A stretch of DNA of 64,000 nt from positions 3,038,001 to 3,102,000 of the forward strand of contig NC_019966.1 in assembly GCF_000328565.1 (NCBI RefSeq), read 5' to 3'. The notes beneath the pieces were generated by a model, which saw only the letters and a program-made list of their open reading frames with translations, was not told the DNA's origin and did not search any database. The DNA comes from Mycobacterium sp. JS623. Lineage in GTDB: Bacteria; Actinomycetota; Actinomycetes; Mycobacteriales; Mycobacteriaceae. Shown piece after piece: positions 8,030-20,708 of this stretch (its first letter is position 1; the number at the start of each line of letters is the position of its first letter). The position numbers were made by a program, and so were the translations under genes.

Positions 8030-8727
8030 CCCGTGTCCTCTCGTAGTTTCGTCGGTGTGCTGTGGGCGAGCAGATGGCCTTCGCGCATCAGCAGCAGGTC
8101 GCCGCAGTGGTCGGCCTCGTCCATCACGTGGCTCGAGACCACCAATGTCGTTCCGCGCTGGGCAAGTTGGTGGAATTGGTCCCACAGGTCGACCCGCAGC
8201 ACCGGGTCAAGGCCCACGGTGGGCTCGTCGAGTACGAGAAGTTCGGGACGTGATACCAGAGCGCATGCCAATGACACGCGGGTTCGCTGGCCGCCGGACA
8301 GGTTGCCGCACAAAGCAGTTCGGTGATCATCCAGGCCGACAGCCTTGATCGCGTCGTCGGCGCCGTCGGTGCCCGTGCCGTACAGGGCTGCGAAGTAGCG
8401 CACGTTGTCGACGATCCGCAGGTCGTTGTAGATGGTCGGGTCCTGGGTGACGTAGCCGACGCGGTGGCGCAGTTCCGCCGACCCCGCTGGGCGGCCCAGT
8501 ACGGCCACCGTGCCCTCGTCGATGATCTGCGTGCCGACGATGCAGCGCATCAGTGTCGTCTTGCCGCAACCGGACGGGCCGAGCAGGCCGGTGATCGTTC
8601 CACGTGCGATCTGAACCGAGATGTTGTCCAGCGCGACCCGCTTACCGCGGACGACCCGCAGGTTCTGGATGTCGATGGCCGGCTCTGCCCCGTTGCGAAG
8701 TAATTCATCGCTCGATGAACTCATCAT
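7963..8727 (-). CDS. ABC exporter ATP-binding protein (Rv1687c type)
   Basis: 254 residues with one complete ATP-binding cassette: Walker A GPSGCGKTT, Q-loop YVTQDPT, signature LSGGQRTRVSLA, Walker B LLVLDEPTVGLDP and switch His in VVSSHVMDEADH. The DrrA/CcmA-like layout, including the downstream LEEAFLSV, indicates export rather than import. The first of two adjacent ATG codons (8727) was chosen; GGGGAGGAC lies about 11 bases upstream. The start codons sit inside the second of two palindromes, so repressor binding would cover the translation start region of the DNA. It is first in the operon with permease and TetR genes. Confidence 0.88.
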   Translation of the reverse strand: MMSSSSDELLRNGAEPAIDIQNLRVVRGKRVALDNISVQIARGTITGLLGPSGCGKTTLMRCIVGTQIIDEGTVAVLGRPAGSAELRHRVGYVTQDPTIYNDLRIVDNVRYFAALYGTGTDGADDAIKAVGLDDHRTALCGNLSGGQRTRVSLACALVSRPELLVLDEPTVGLDPVLRVDLWDQFHQLAQRGTTLVVSSHVMDEADHCGDLLLMREGHLLAHSTPTKLREDTGCQSLEEAFLSVIRHSTAAAAG

Positions 8728-8735
8728 GTGATGAA
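8704..8735. promoter_or_regulatory. Two adjacent 16-bp palindromic operators
   Basis: Two copies of TTCATC-N4-GATGAA abut each other: TTCATC-GCTC-GATGAA at 8704-8719 and CTCATC-ATGT-GATGAA at 8720-8735. The first is perfectly symmetric over 7-2-7 bases; the second has a perfect inner 6-2-6. They cover the first codons of the ATPase gene, and mpg starts divergently about 50 bp away. The natural candidate to bind is the TetR protein encoded at the end of this operon; this is inferred. Confidence 0.75.
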
Positions 8736-8786
8736 TAGTCCTCCCCGCTGGTGGGGCTGTCAAGGTCCGCAGGCAGAATCGCTCAG

Positions 8787-9398
8787 GTGAGCGCCGAGTT
8801 GTTGTCCGTGGATCCGGTGACCGCGGCGCGGCGGCTGCTCGGGGCGGCGCTGACCGGGCGCGGAGTGAGCGCGATGATCGTGGAGGTAGAGGCGTATGGC
8901 GGTCCACCGGACGGGCCGTGGCCCGACGCCGCGGCGCACTCGTTTCGCGGCCCGACCGGTCGCAACAAGGTGATGTTCGGCCCTGCAGGCCGGCTCTATA
9001 CCTACCGCAGCCACGGCATTCACGTCTGCGCGAACGTCGTGTGTGCGACGGACGGTGTGGCTGGTGCAGTGCTGTTGCGTGCGGCGGCGGTCGAGGCGGG
9101 GATCGATGAGGCCCAAGCCCGGCGCGGCGTCTCGACGCGACCGGTTGCGTTGGCGCGCGGCCCCGGCAATCTTTGCTCAGCGCTCGGAATCACCATGGAC
9201 GACAACGGAATTGACCTATTCGACGCGACGAGCCCCGTGCGGGTGACGCTCAACGAAGAGCACGACGGCGTCGATGGTCCGCGTGTCGGCGTCAGTAAGG
9301 CGGCCGACCGGCCCTGGCGATTCTGGCTGGCCGGCCGTCCGGAGGTGTCGTTGTATCGCCGCAGCCCGCGGGCACCCGCGCCTGGCAAAAGCGATTAG
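8787..9398 (+). CDS. mpg: 3-methyladenine DNA glycosylase (AAG/Mpg family)
   Basis: 203 residues, equal to the M. tuberculosis Rv1688 length as remembered. It excises alkylated purines in base-excision repair. Family motifs: [20 protein letters not shown] (active-site Glu and the EAY motif), [15 protein letters not shown] and [13 protein letters not shown] (DNA-binding and base-flipping region). The GTG at 8787 gives the standard N-terminus [19 protein letters not shown]; upstream codons are not conserved. It is divergent from the ABC exporter operon, and its stop overlaps that of the convergent DUF5990 gene by 4 bp. Confidence 0.93.
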   Translation: MSAELLSVDPVTAARRLLGAALTGRGVSAMIVEVEAYGGPPDGPWPDAAAHSFRGPTGRNKVMFGPAGRLYTYRSHGIHVCANVVCATDGVAGAVLLRAAAVEAGIDEAQARRGVSTRPVALARGPGNLCSALGITMDDNGIDLFDATSPVRVTLNEEHDGVDGPRVGVSKAADRPWRFWLAGRPEVSLYRRSPRAPAPGKSD

Positions 9399-9829
9399 TC
9401 AGCCTGCTCCAAGGCCAACGCCGGCGGTGCGAGCCGGGCGCATCGCGGGGCGCCGCATTCGTCGGTGAGGTCGACACGTGCGACTACCTGCCCGGTGTCG
9501 CCGACCAGAGGCGTGAGGTCAGAGAGCATCAGCTTGGCTCGGCGAAACATCGCGAAAGAGCCGTCGTCGCCCACGTCACCCCAGGTGAGGTACACAAACC
9601 GGGCACCGGGCTTGCCTTGCACGGCCGGTCCGCGGAAGTCCACACCGTCACCGCGGGACACGACCTCGATCGGGATCGTCCAGAACGACGACTCCGCGTC
9701 GGCGCGCACCAGGTCGCGTGGCTCCTTGCCGATCTGGATTCCGACGTGAATGTTGTCGTAGTACTCATCGCGGGACCGCCAGACGCGGCCCGGCAGGTGA
9801 TGACCCTGGATCTGCAACAACATCGGCAT
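9395..9829 (-). CDS. DUF5990-family protein
   Basis: 144 residues, mostly beta-strand in pattern: [17 protein letters not shown], then VHVGIQ-like [40 protein letters not shown] and [15 protein letters not shown]. These match the actinobacterial family I know as DUF5990 (function undefined; cytoplasmic by lack of signal or membrane segments). Starts at 9829 or 9823 are both possible. Divergent from tyrS, only 24 bp apart. The same frame stays open far to the right, antisense to tyrS, but that part is tyrS shadow and is not included. Confidence 0.75.
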   Translation of the reverse strand: MPMLLQIQGHHLPGRVWRSRDEYYDNIHVGIQIGKEPRDLVRADAESSFWTIPIEVVSRGDGVDFRGPAVQGKPGARFVYLTWGDVGDDGSFAMFRRAKLMLSDLTPLVGDTGQVVARVDLTDECGAPRCARLAPPALALEQAD

Positions 9830-9853
9830 CGACGGTAGGGGAAGATCAAGCGC

Positions 9854-11128
9854 ATGGGTACGTCGATCCTCGACGAGTTGGAATGGCGTGGGCTGATTGC
9901 GCAGTCCACCGACCGCGATGCGCTGGCCGCCGAGTTGGAGTCCGGACCCGTGACCGTCTATTCGGGTTTCGACCCGACCGCGCCCAGCCTGCATGCCGGG
10001 CACCTCATCCCGCTGTTGACGCTGCGGCGTTTCCAGCAGGCGGGGCACCGGCCGATCGTGCTGGCCGGCGGCGCGACAGGAATGATCGGCGACCCGCGTG
10101 ACACCGGCGAGCGGACGCTGAACACCGCGGACACCGTGGCCGACTGGGCCGATCGGATACGCGGGCAACTGGAGCGGTTCGTCGATTTCGACGACTCGCC
10201 AACCGGCGCGATTGTGCAGAACAACCTGTCGTGGACAAGCGAGCTGTCCGCGATCGAATTCCTCCGCGACCTGGGCAAACACTTCTCGGTCAACGTGATG
10301 CTCGATCGCGAAACCGTTCGCCGGCGCCTCGAGGGCGACGGCATCTCCTACACGGAGTTCAGCTACATGCTGTTGCAGGCCAATGACTACGTGGAGCTGC
10401 ATCGGCGGTACGGATGCGCGCTTCAGGTCGGCGGCTCGGATCAGTGGGGCAACATCATCGCCGGCGTCCGGTTGGTGCGTCAGATAGCGGGAGCGACGGT
10501 TCACGCGCTGACAACGCCGCTGGTGACGGACTCGGAAGGCAAGAAGTTCGGCAAGTCGACCGGCGGCGGCAGCCTCTGGCTCGATCCCGACATGACGAGC
10601 CCGTACGCCTGGTATCAGTACTTCATCAACACCGCGGACGCCGGTGTCATCCGCTACCTGCGGTGGTTCACCTTCCTGTCGCGCGACGAGCTCGCTGAAC
10701 TCGAGGAGGCGACGGAGGAACGGCCCCATGAGCGAGCCGCGCAGCGCCGGCTGGCTCGCGAGCTGACCAACCTGGTGCACGGCGAGGCGGCGACCGAAGG
10801 CGTGGAACATGCCAGCCAGGCGCTGTTCGGACGGGGGGAGTTGGCCCAGCTCGATGAGCCGACGCTGGCGGCCGCGCTGCGCGAAGCCTCGGTGGCCGAA
10901 CTCAAGCCCGGTGGCCCCGACACCATCACTGACCTGCTGGTAGCCAGTGGACTGTCGAACAGCAAGGGGGCCGCCCGCCGAACCATCGGGGAGGGCGGCG
11001 CTTATGTCAACAACGTGCGGATCGACAGCGAGGAGTGGTCGCCGCAGACATCCGACTTCCTCCACGGCCGTTGGTTGGTGCTTCGCCGTGGGAAGCGGAA
11101 TATCGCCGGCGTCGAGCGAGTTGATTGA
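9854..11128 (+). CDS. tyrS: Tyrosyl-tRNA synthetase
   Basis: 424 residues, class I aminoacyl-tRNA synthetase charging tRNA-Tyr in the cytoplasm. The catalytic core shows [19 protein letters not shown] (HIGH-type signature HAGH) and the KMSKS-type loop KFGKS at residues 231-235; [10 protein letters not shown] is the tyrosine-binding segment typical of bacterial TyrS. A C-terminal S4-like RNA-binding domain follows, with [20 protein letters not shown]. The ATG at 9854 is preceded by GGGGAAGA. Gene order mpg-tyrS matches M. tuberculosis Rv1688-Rv1689, but here an rRNA operon follows. Confidence 0.97.
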   Translation: MGTSILDELEWRGLIAQSTDRDALAAELESGPVTVYSGFDPTAPSLHAGHLIPLLTLRRFQQAGHRPIVLAGGATGMIGDPRDTGERTLNTADTVADWADRIRGQLERFVDFDDSPTGAIVQNNLSWTSELSAIEFLRDLGKHFSVNVMLDRETVRRRLEGDGISYTEFSYMLLQANDYVELHRRYGCALQVGGSDQWGNIIAGVRLVRQIAGATVHALTTPLVTDSEGKKFGKSTGGGSLWLDPDMTSPYAWYQYFINTADAGVIRYLRWFTFLSRDELAELEEATEERPHERAAQRRLARELTNLVHGEAATEGVEHASQALFGRGELAQLDEPTLAAALREASVAELKPGGPDTITDLLVASGLSNSKGAARRTIGEGGAYVNNVRIDSEEWSPQTSDFLHGRWLVLRRGKRNIAGVERVD

Positions 11129-11131
11129 TTT

Positions 11132-11152
11132 GTCGGAGTTTTTGACTCTGAC
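11132..11152 (+). terminator. Short hairpin after tyrS, possible weak terminator
   Basis: GTCGGAGT - TTTTG - ACTCTGAC forms an 8-bp stem (one G-U pair) four bases after the tyrS stop. There is no T-tract after it, as is common in mycobacteria, so its strength is uncertain. Confidence 0.4.
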
Positions 11153-11276
11153 GGTAGGGGTGTGTGCGGGGCTGGGAACAAAGCGTTCTCGTTGTGCGTT
11201 GGACCACTTGTTGGAGTCGACGCACCCTTGTGCGCACGATAGGCCGTAACCTGAAAGACACGCCCTATCAGCCCAT

Positions 11277-11305
11277 TTGACTCCGAGTTATCCCTCACGT
11301 AACTT
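11277..11305 (+). promoter_or_regulatory. Likely rRNA operon promoter
   Basis: TTGACT (11277-11282), a 17-bp spacer, then TAACTT (11300-11305), about 290 bp before the mature 16S start. Mycobacterial rrn promoters use TTGACT-type -35 boxes with SigA. Transcription would begin near 11312 and produce a leader of about 285 bases. No second equally good promoter was found between tyrS and 16S, in keeping with reports of a single rrnB promoter in fast growers. Confidence 0.6.
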
Positions 11306-11402
11306 ATCGGAGTCGCTGCGACACGGGCCTGGCCCGAAGAGCGCGGCGGCTCCCAGAGGGAAACCCCACTTCGGTGGGTTCCTGATCGTCCGCACTACTT
11401 GT

Positions 11403-11422
11403 CCGCGGCCTTTTGGCCGCGG
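11403..11422 (+). other. Perfect GC hairpin in rRNA leader
   Basis: CCGCGGCC-TTTT-GGCCGCGG, an 8-bp perfect stem with a 4-base loop, lies about 90 bases after the predicted transcription start and just before the antitermination element. A smaller stem-loop closed by CCAC-TTCG-GTGG precedes it at 11365-11376. It could act as a pause or BoxB-type element; its role is inferred. Confidence 0.6.
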
Positions 11423-11448
11423 GCTCGCTGCGCGGCCGAGCGGGTGTG

Positions 11449-11480
11449 TTGTTTGAGAACTCAATAGTGTGTTTGGTGGT
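11449..11480 (+). promoter_or_regulatory. Mycobacterial rrn antitermination element (nut-like)
   Basis: The element contains TTGAGAACTCAA (11453-11464), a perfect palindrome, followed by TAGTGTGTTTGGTGG. It matches the conserved Box A/B/C region of mycobacterial rRNA leaders, which recruits Nus factors to keep polymerase reading through the operon. It lies about 130 bases before 16S. Confidence 0.7.
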
Positions 11481-11597
11481 TTTTGTTTGTTGTTGTTTTT
11501 TGGCTGCCCTCTTTTTCCCGTTTGGGGGGTGGTTGTTTTTGATGCCAGTTTTTGGTGTCTTGCTTTGGTTCAGATTTTTCTGAATGGCCTTTTTGGG

Positions 11598-16636
<5,039 letters not shown>

Positions 16637-16741
16637 CACACACCCGCAACCACACACATCCACAGCAGTCAAACCACTGCACCCCACCACCAAATAACAC
16701 TTCCCCACACAAAACCGTGGGGCACCGAAAAGTGAATAGAG

Positions 16742-16857
16742 TTACGGCGGTCCATAGCGGCAGGGAAACGCCCGGACCCATCCCGAACCCGGAAGCTAAG
16801 CCTGCCAGCGCCGATGATACTACCCAACCCGGGTGGAAAAGTAGGACACCGCCGAAC
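16742..16857 (+). rRNA. rrf: 5S ribosomal RNA
   Basis: About 116 bases from TTACGGCGGTCCATAGCGGC to GTAGGACACCGCCGAAC. The two ends pair as the 5S helix I (CGGCGG with CCGCCG), and the CCCGAACCCGGAAGCTAAGC core is typical. It lies about 105 bp after 23S. Confidence 0.95.
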
Positions 16858-16864
16858 ACACATT

Positions 16865-16900
16865 AGAATTACCCCCCACGATTGCGTGGGGGGTAATTCT
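16865..16900 (+). terminator. rRNA operon terminator
   Basis: AGAATTACCCCCCACG - ATTG - CGTGGGGGGTAATTCT, a perfect 16-bp stem with a 4-base loop, begins eight bases after 5S. The stem includes a C6/G6 core. No T-tract follows (next bases ATATTCGCCG), though the descending arm ends TAATTCT. The stem is perfectly symmetric, so it could stop transcription from both sides. Confidence 0.9.
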
Positions 16901-16913
16901 ATATTCGCCGCAT

Positions 16914-16941
16914 TCGACAATTGAATTGCATGAATTGTCGA
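16914..16941. promoter_or_regulatory. Inverted repeat between rrn terminator and TPR gene
   Basis: TCGACAATT - 10 bases - AATTGTCGA: perfect 9-base arms in an AT-rich island just after the rrn terminator and 30 bp before the next start. It could be an operator or a second hairpin. No known regulator motif is recognised. Confidence 0.45.
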
Positions 16942-16970
16942 GATTGGCAAATAAGTGTAGAAAGGCATAC

Positions 16971-17753
16971 GTGGTCCAGGACAGGCACGGCGGCAGCAAC
17001 GGGCGCCGTCCGCGGCAGTCGGCGCCGCGCACCTCGGGGCCGGACCGCGCCCGCCGAGCTCAGCCCAAGCCCGATGGTGACGCGCCGAAGCCCCAGGGCC
17101 CGCCGATACCCGCCGAGATCGAAGCCAAGCAGCTGTCGCCCGAAATCCGCGGCGAATTAACGACTTTGGATCGCACGACGGCCGATGTCGTCGCGCGGCA
17201 TCTCGTCGCCGCCGGCGAACTTCTCGACGTCGATCCCGAGGCCGCTCTGGCCCACGCCCGCGCCGCTCGCGCTCGTTCGGGACGCATCGCGGCGGTCCGC
17301 GAGGCGGTCGGCATTGCCGCCTACCACTGCGGGGACTGGGCCCAGGCGCTGGCTGAACTCCGGGCCGCCCGCCGGATGGGCAGCAAATCGCCGCTGCTAC
17401 CAATGATCGCGGACTGCGAACGCGGCGTCGGCCGCCCGGAACGGGCGATCGAGTTGGCCCGCACGCCTGAAGCCGCCCAACTTGACGGGGACGACGCCGA
17501 CGAGCTGCGCATCGTCGTTGCCGGCGCCCGCTCCGACCTCGGCCAGCAGGAGCAGGCCCTGGCGACTCTGTCGACCCCGCAACTTGACCCGACCCGCACC
17601 GGGCAGACAGCTGCCCGGCTCTTCTATGTTTACGCAGAAACGCTGCTCGCGCTTGGCCGCGAGCAAGACGCATTGCAATGGTTCATCAATGCCGCGGCAG
17701 CCGACGTCGATGGCGTCACCGATGCCGAAGAGCGGATCACGGAGCTCGCCTAA
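16971..17753 (+). CDS. TPR-like protein (Rv1691 type)
   Basis: 260 residues. The first 60 are basic and Pro/Arg-rich (GRRPRQSAPRTSGPDRARRA), the rest forms alpha-helical repeats with the tetratricopeptide pattern, e.g. LAHARAARARSGRIAAVREA, then AAYHCGDWAQALAELRAARR and YAETLLALGREQDALQWFI. TPR domains bind partner proteins, so a scaffold role is likely. The GTG at 16971 follows AAAGG at good spacing; an upstream ATG at 16926 lies within the AT-rich inverted-repeat region and is less likely. It begins the tightly packed run that includes the HAD phosphatase gene 2 bp downstream. Confidence 0.82.
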   Translation: MVQDRHGGSNGRRPRQSAPRTSGPDRARRAQPKPDGDAPKPQGPPIPAEIEAKQLSPEIRGELTTLDRTTADVVARHLVAAGELLDVDPEAALAHARAARARSGRIAAVREAVGIAAYHCGDWAQALAELRAARRMGSKSPLLPMIADCERGVGRPERAIELARTPEAAQLDGDDADELRIVVAGARSDLGQQEQALATLSTPQLDPTRTGQTAARLFYVYAETLLALGREQDALQWFINAAAADVDGVTDAEERITELA

Positions 17754-17755
17754 AC

Positions 17756-18778
17756 GTGAGTACCCTTGCGCAGGACCATGATTGCTTACTTCTCGATCTC
17801 GACGGCACCGTTTTCCGCGGCCATGAACCTACCGACGGCGCCGTTGAGACGCTCGCGGTAGTCCGCTCTCGCGTCCTGTTCGTCACCAACAACGCCTCCC
17901 GCGGACCGGCCGAGGTCGCCCAGCATCTGAGTGCAATGGGCTTCGCGGCCAAACCCGATGACGTCGTCACGAGTGCGCAAAGTGCCGCGCGCCTGCTGCA
18001 GGAAGAACTAAAGCCGGGTGCTGCTGTCCTCATCGTCGGCACCGATTCGCTTGCCGCCGAAGTCAGGAGGGTCGGTCTCAAGCCGGTCCGGCAGTGGTCC
18101 GACGGACCGGTCGCCGTCGTGCAGGGCCATTCGCCGCAGACCGCGTGGCCCGACCTGGCCGAAGCGGCGCTGGCCATCCGCGGAGGGGCGCTCTGGGTCG
18201 CGGCGAACGTCGACAAGACACTGCCATCCGAACGTGGACTGCTGCCCGGAAACGGTGCGATGGTCGCCGCGCTGCAGGCCGCCACCGACCGTAAACCGCA
18301 GGTGGCAGGCAAACCGGAGCCGACATTGCTGATGGATGCGTTGGCGCGCGGCAAGTTTCGCACCCCGCTCGTTGTCGGCGACCGGCTCGACACCGATATC
18401 GCGGGGGCCAACGCCGCGGGTCTGCCGAGCCTGCACGTGCTGTGCGGCGTCAGCACCGCCGCCGACACTGTGCGCGCCACCATCGGGCAACGACCCAACT
18501 ACATCGCCGAAGACCTCCGCGCGCTCTACGCCCGCGCCGACAGCCTGCGCATCGGGCCGCACCCCGCGTGGTACGTAGACGTCGGCCCGACAGCGGTCAC
18601 CGTGCAGGCCACCGGGCGCGACCCCGGGGATGCGCTGTCAGTGGTCCGCGCGACTGCCAGCGCGGTGTGGAACGCCCAGCTCGACGGGCGTCGCGTGGTC
18701 CTGCTTGCCGGTGACGACGTGGCGCGACAGGCCATGGACCGCTGGTCCCTGCTCAGCTCGCCAGATCGGCTAGCGTGA
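17756..18778 (+). CDS. HAD-superfamily phosphatase, NagD-like (Rv1692 type)
   Basis: 340 residues. HAD motif I is LLLDLDGTVFRG near residue 12, motif II is LFVTNNAS, a Lys is in ANVDKTLPSERGLLPGNGAM, and motif IV is VVGDRLDTDIAGANAAGLPS. The cap between motifs II and III makes it class IIA (NagD/PgP type). The M. tuberculosis counterpart Rv1692 has been described as a glycerol-3-phosphate phosphatase, so phospholipid headgroup recycling is plausible. An additional C-terminal domain of about 80 residues follows the HAD core. GTG start 2 bp after the TPR gene; the stop overlaps the next start by 4 bp (GTGA). Confidence 0.88.
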   Translation: MSTLAQDHDCLLLDLDGTVFRGHEPTDGAVETLAVVRSRVLFVTNNASRGPAEVAQHLSAMGFAAKPDDVVTSAQSAARLLQEELKPGAAVLIVGTDSLAAEVRRVGLKPVRQWSDGPVAVVQGHSPQTAWPDLAEAALAIRGGALWVAANVDKTLPSERGLLPGNGAMVAALQAATDRKPQVAGKPEPTLLMDALARGKFRTPLVVGDRLDTDIAGANAAGLPSLHVLCGVSTAADTVRATIGQRPNYIAEDLRALYARADSLRIGPHPAWYVDVGPTAVTVQATGRDPGDALSVVRATASAVWNAQLDGRRVVLLAGDDVARQAMDRWSLLSSPDRLA

Positions 18779-18972
18779 ACAGCGAGATGAGTACCGAGCC
18801 CAACCAGATCCGCGCCCAGATCGCGGCGTTACTGGCAGATGTGCCCGATCCTGCCCAGGAGGGGTCTGGATTCGACCAGCTCGCCGAATCTGATATCGAC
18901 GCTGTCGCCGCGCGGCTCGAGGAGGCCCACGACCTGCTGGTGCGTGCGCTGGAATCGGTCGAGAAGGGCTAA
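18775..18972 (+). CDS. Small acidic conserved protein (Rv1693 type)
   Basis: 65 residues if the GTG at 18775 is used, which overlaps the phosphatase stop as GTGA and suggests translational coupling; the ATG at 18787 would give 61. It is mostly helical and acidic: IRAQIAALLADVPDPAQEGS, then IDAVAARLEEAHDLLVRALE. No membrane segment or signal. Its place between the phosphatase and tlyA matches M. tuberculosis. Function unknown. Confidence 0.8.
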   Translation: MNSEMSTEPNQIRAQIAALLADVPDPAQEGSGFDQLAESDIDAVAARLEEAHDLLVRALESVEKG

Positions 18973-18978
18973 CCGCAC

Positions 18979-19788
18979 GTGACGCGGCGCGCTCGTGTTG
19001 ACGCCGAGCTGGTGCGGCGCGGTCTTGCGCGCTCGCGCCAACAGGCCGCCGAGTTGATCGGCGCCGGGCGGGTCTCCATTGATGGGATGCCGGCGGCCAA
19101 GCCCGCGACCGCGATCGCCGTCACCGCCGCTCTGACGGTCGAGGGCGATGACGAACGCAGCTGGGTCTCCCGCGGTGCGCACAAGCTGATCGGCGCACTC
19201 GACGCATTCGGTCTCTCGGTTGACGGCCGTCGCTGCTTGGATGCCGGCGCGTCGACCGGGGGTTTTACCGAGGTCCTGCTCGACCGAGGCGCCCGCGAGG
19301 TGGCGGCCGTAGATGTGGGCTACGGCCAGCTGGCGTGGTCACTGCGCACAGATCCTCGGGTCGTCGTGCACGAACGCACGAACGTCCGCGAGCTGACGGC
19401 CGACGCGATCGGGGGACTGGTCGATCTCGTGGTGGCCGATCTGTCGTTCATCTCCTTGACGACAGTGTTACCGGCGCTGACGTCCTGCGCGTCGGTGAAC
19501 GCGGATATCGTTCCTATGGTGAAGCCGCAGTTTGAGGTCGGCAAGGATCGGGTCGGTGCGGGAGGGGTCGTGTCCGACCCGGACTTGCGCGCGGACGCGG
19601 TGCTTGCCGTGGCGCACAGGGCCGCCGAACTCGCGTGGCATACCGTCGGTGTCATCGCCAGCCCATTGCCCGGCCCGTCCGGCAACGTCGAGTTCTTTCT
19701 GCACCTGCGCACCACCACCGACAGCCCATTGCAGGGTGACCTGCTCGAGCAGACGGTGCGCCGGGCCGTCGCGGAGGGTCCGCAATGA
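18979..19788 (+). CDS. tlyA: rRNA 2'-O-methyltransferase / hemolysin TlyA
   Basis: 269 residues. It begins with an S4 RNA-binding domain ([20 protein letters not shown], then [11 protein letters not shown]) joined to a Rossmann FtsJ-like methyltransferase with SAM motif [15 protein letters not shown]. In mycobacteria TlyA 2'-O-methylates 16S C1409 and 23S C1920 with SAM, and its loss causes capreomycin resistance. The catalytic K-D-K-E set is likely represented by Lys in RGAHKLIG, Asp in [10 protein letters not shown], Lys in [14 protein letters not shown] and Glu in [11 protein letters not shown] start six bases after the preceding stop; overlaps nadK by ATGA. Confidence 0.95.
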   Translation: MTRRARVDAELVRRGLARSRQQAAELIGAGRVSIDGMPAAKPATAIAVTAALTVEGDDERSWVSRGAHKLIGALDAFGLSVDGRRCLDAGASTGGFTEVLLDRGAREVAAVDVGYGQLAWSLRTDPRVVVHERTNVRELTADAIGGLVDLVVADLSFISLTTVLPALTSCASVNADIVPMVKPQFEVGKDRVGAGGVVSDPDLRADAVLAVAHRAAELAWHTVGVIASPLPGPSGNVEFFLHLRTTTDSPLQGDLLEQTVRRAVAEGPQ

Positions 19789-20708
19789 CCTGTGAACGCA
19801 CCGTCCTACTGGTCGTGCACACCGGCCGCGACGAGGCCACTGAGGTCGCTCGCCGGGTCGAGAAAGTATTGGGCGACAACAACATTGCGCTTCGAGTGCT
19901 CTCGGCGGAAGCTGTCGACCGAGGCCCGGTGCATCTTGCACCGGACGACATGCGTGCCCTCGGGGTCGAGATCGAGGTTGTCGACGCCGACGAACGCGCG
20001 GCGGAAGGTTGCGAACTCGTCCTGGTTCTCGGTGGCGACGGTACATTCCTGCGTGCCGCCGAACTCGCACGCAATGTCGAAATACCCGTGCTCGGCGTCA
20101 ATCTCGGCCGCATCGGCTTCCTCGCCGAGGCCGAGGCCGATCACATCGACAGCGTGCTCGAGCATGTCATCAACAAGGACTACAACGTCGAGGAGCGCAT
20201 GACGCTCGACGTCGTGGTGCGCGTCGACGGCAAGATCACCGATCGTGGCTGGGCGCTGAACGAGGCAAGCCTGGAGAAGGGGCCGCGGCTTGGCGTGCTG
20301 GGCGCGGTACTGGAGGTCGACGGTCGGCCGGTGTCGTCGTTCGGGTGCGACGGGGTGCTGGTCGCGACGCCCACCGGTTCGACCGCGTGGGCGTTCTCTG
20401 CGGGCGGCCCGATCGTGTGGCCGGACTTAGAGGCAATCCTGGTGGTGCCCAACAACGCTCACGCGTTGTTCGCGCGCCCGATGGTCACCAGCCCCAACGC
20501 TGCCATCGCCATCGAGATCGAGGGCGGCGGCCACGACGCCCTCGTGTTCTGCGATGGTCGCCGCGAAATGATTGTGCCCGCGGGCGGCCGGCTGGAGGTG
20601 ACGCGCTGCGGCACCCCGCTGAAGTGGGTGCGGTTGGACAGCGCGCCGTTCACCGACCGCCTCGTGCGTAAGTTCCGGCTGCCGGTCAAAGGGTGGCGCG
20701 GACAGTAG
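19785..20708 (+). CDS. nadK: NAD kinase
   Basis: 307 residues; phosphorylates NAD to NADP using ATP or polyphosphate. Motifs: [17 protein letters not shown] (GGDGT) near residue 85, [25 protein letters not shown] (NE-x-S) and [19 protein letters not shown], the conserved substrate-binding segment. The length equals the mycobacterial enzyme. The ATG overlaps the tlyA stop by 4 bp; the stop overlaps the recN GTG by one base (TAGTG). Confidence 0.96.
   Translation: MTCERTVLLVVHTGRDEATEVARRVEKVLGDNNIALRVLSAEAVDRGPVHLAPDDMRALGVEIEVVDADERAAEGCELVLVLGGDGTFLRAAELARNVEIPVLGVNLGRIGFLAEAEADHIDSVLEHVINKDYNVEERMTLDVVVRVDGKITDRGWALNEASLEKGPRLGVLGAVLEVDGRPVSSFGCDGVLVATPTGSTAWAFSAGGPIVWPDLEAILVVPNNAHALFARPMVTSPNAAIAIEIEGGGHDALVFCDGRREMIVPAGGRLEVTRCGTPLKWVRLDSAPFTDRLVRKFRLPVKGWRGQ

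Noticed and set aside
9830..11065. Long open minus frame antisense to tyrS, continuous with the DUF5990 gene
   Set aside because: It mirrors tyrS codons and looks like no protein; only the part up to 9829 has family-like sequence.
11142..11170. Second TTGACT box as another rRNA promoter
   Set aside because: It lies in the hairpin after tyrS and has no fitting -10 at 16-19 bp.
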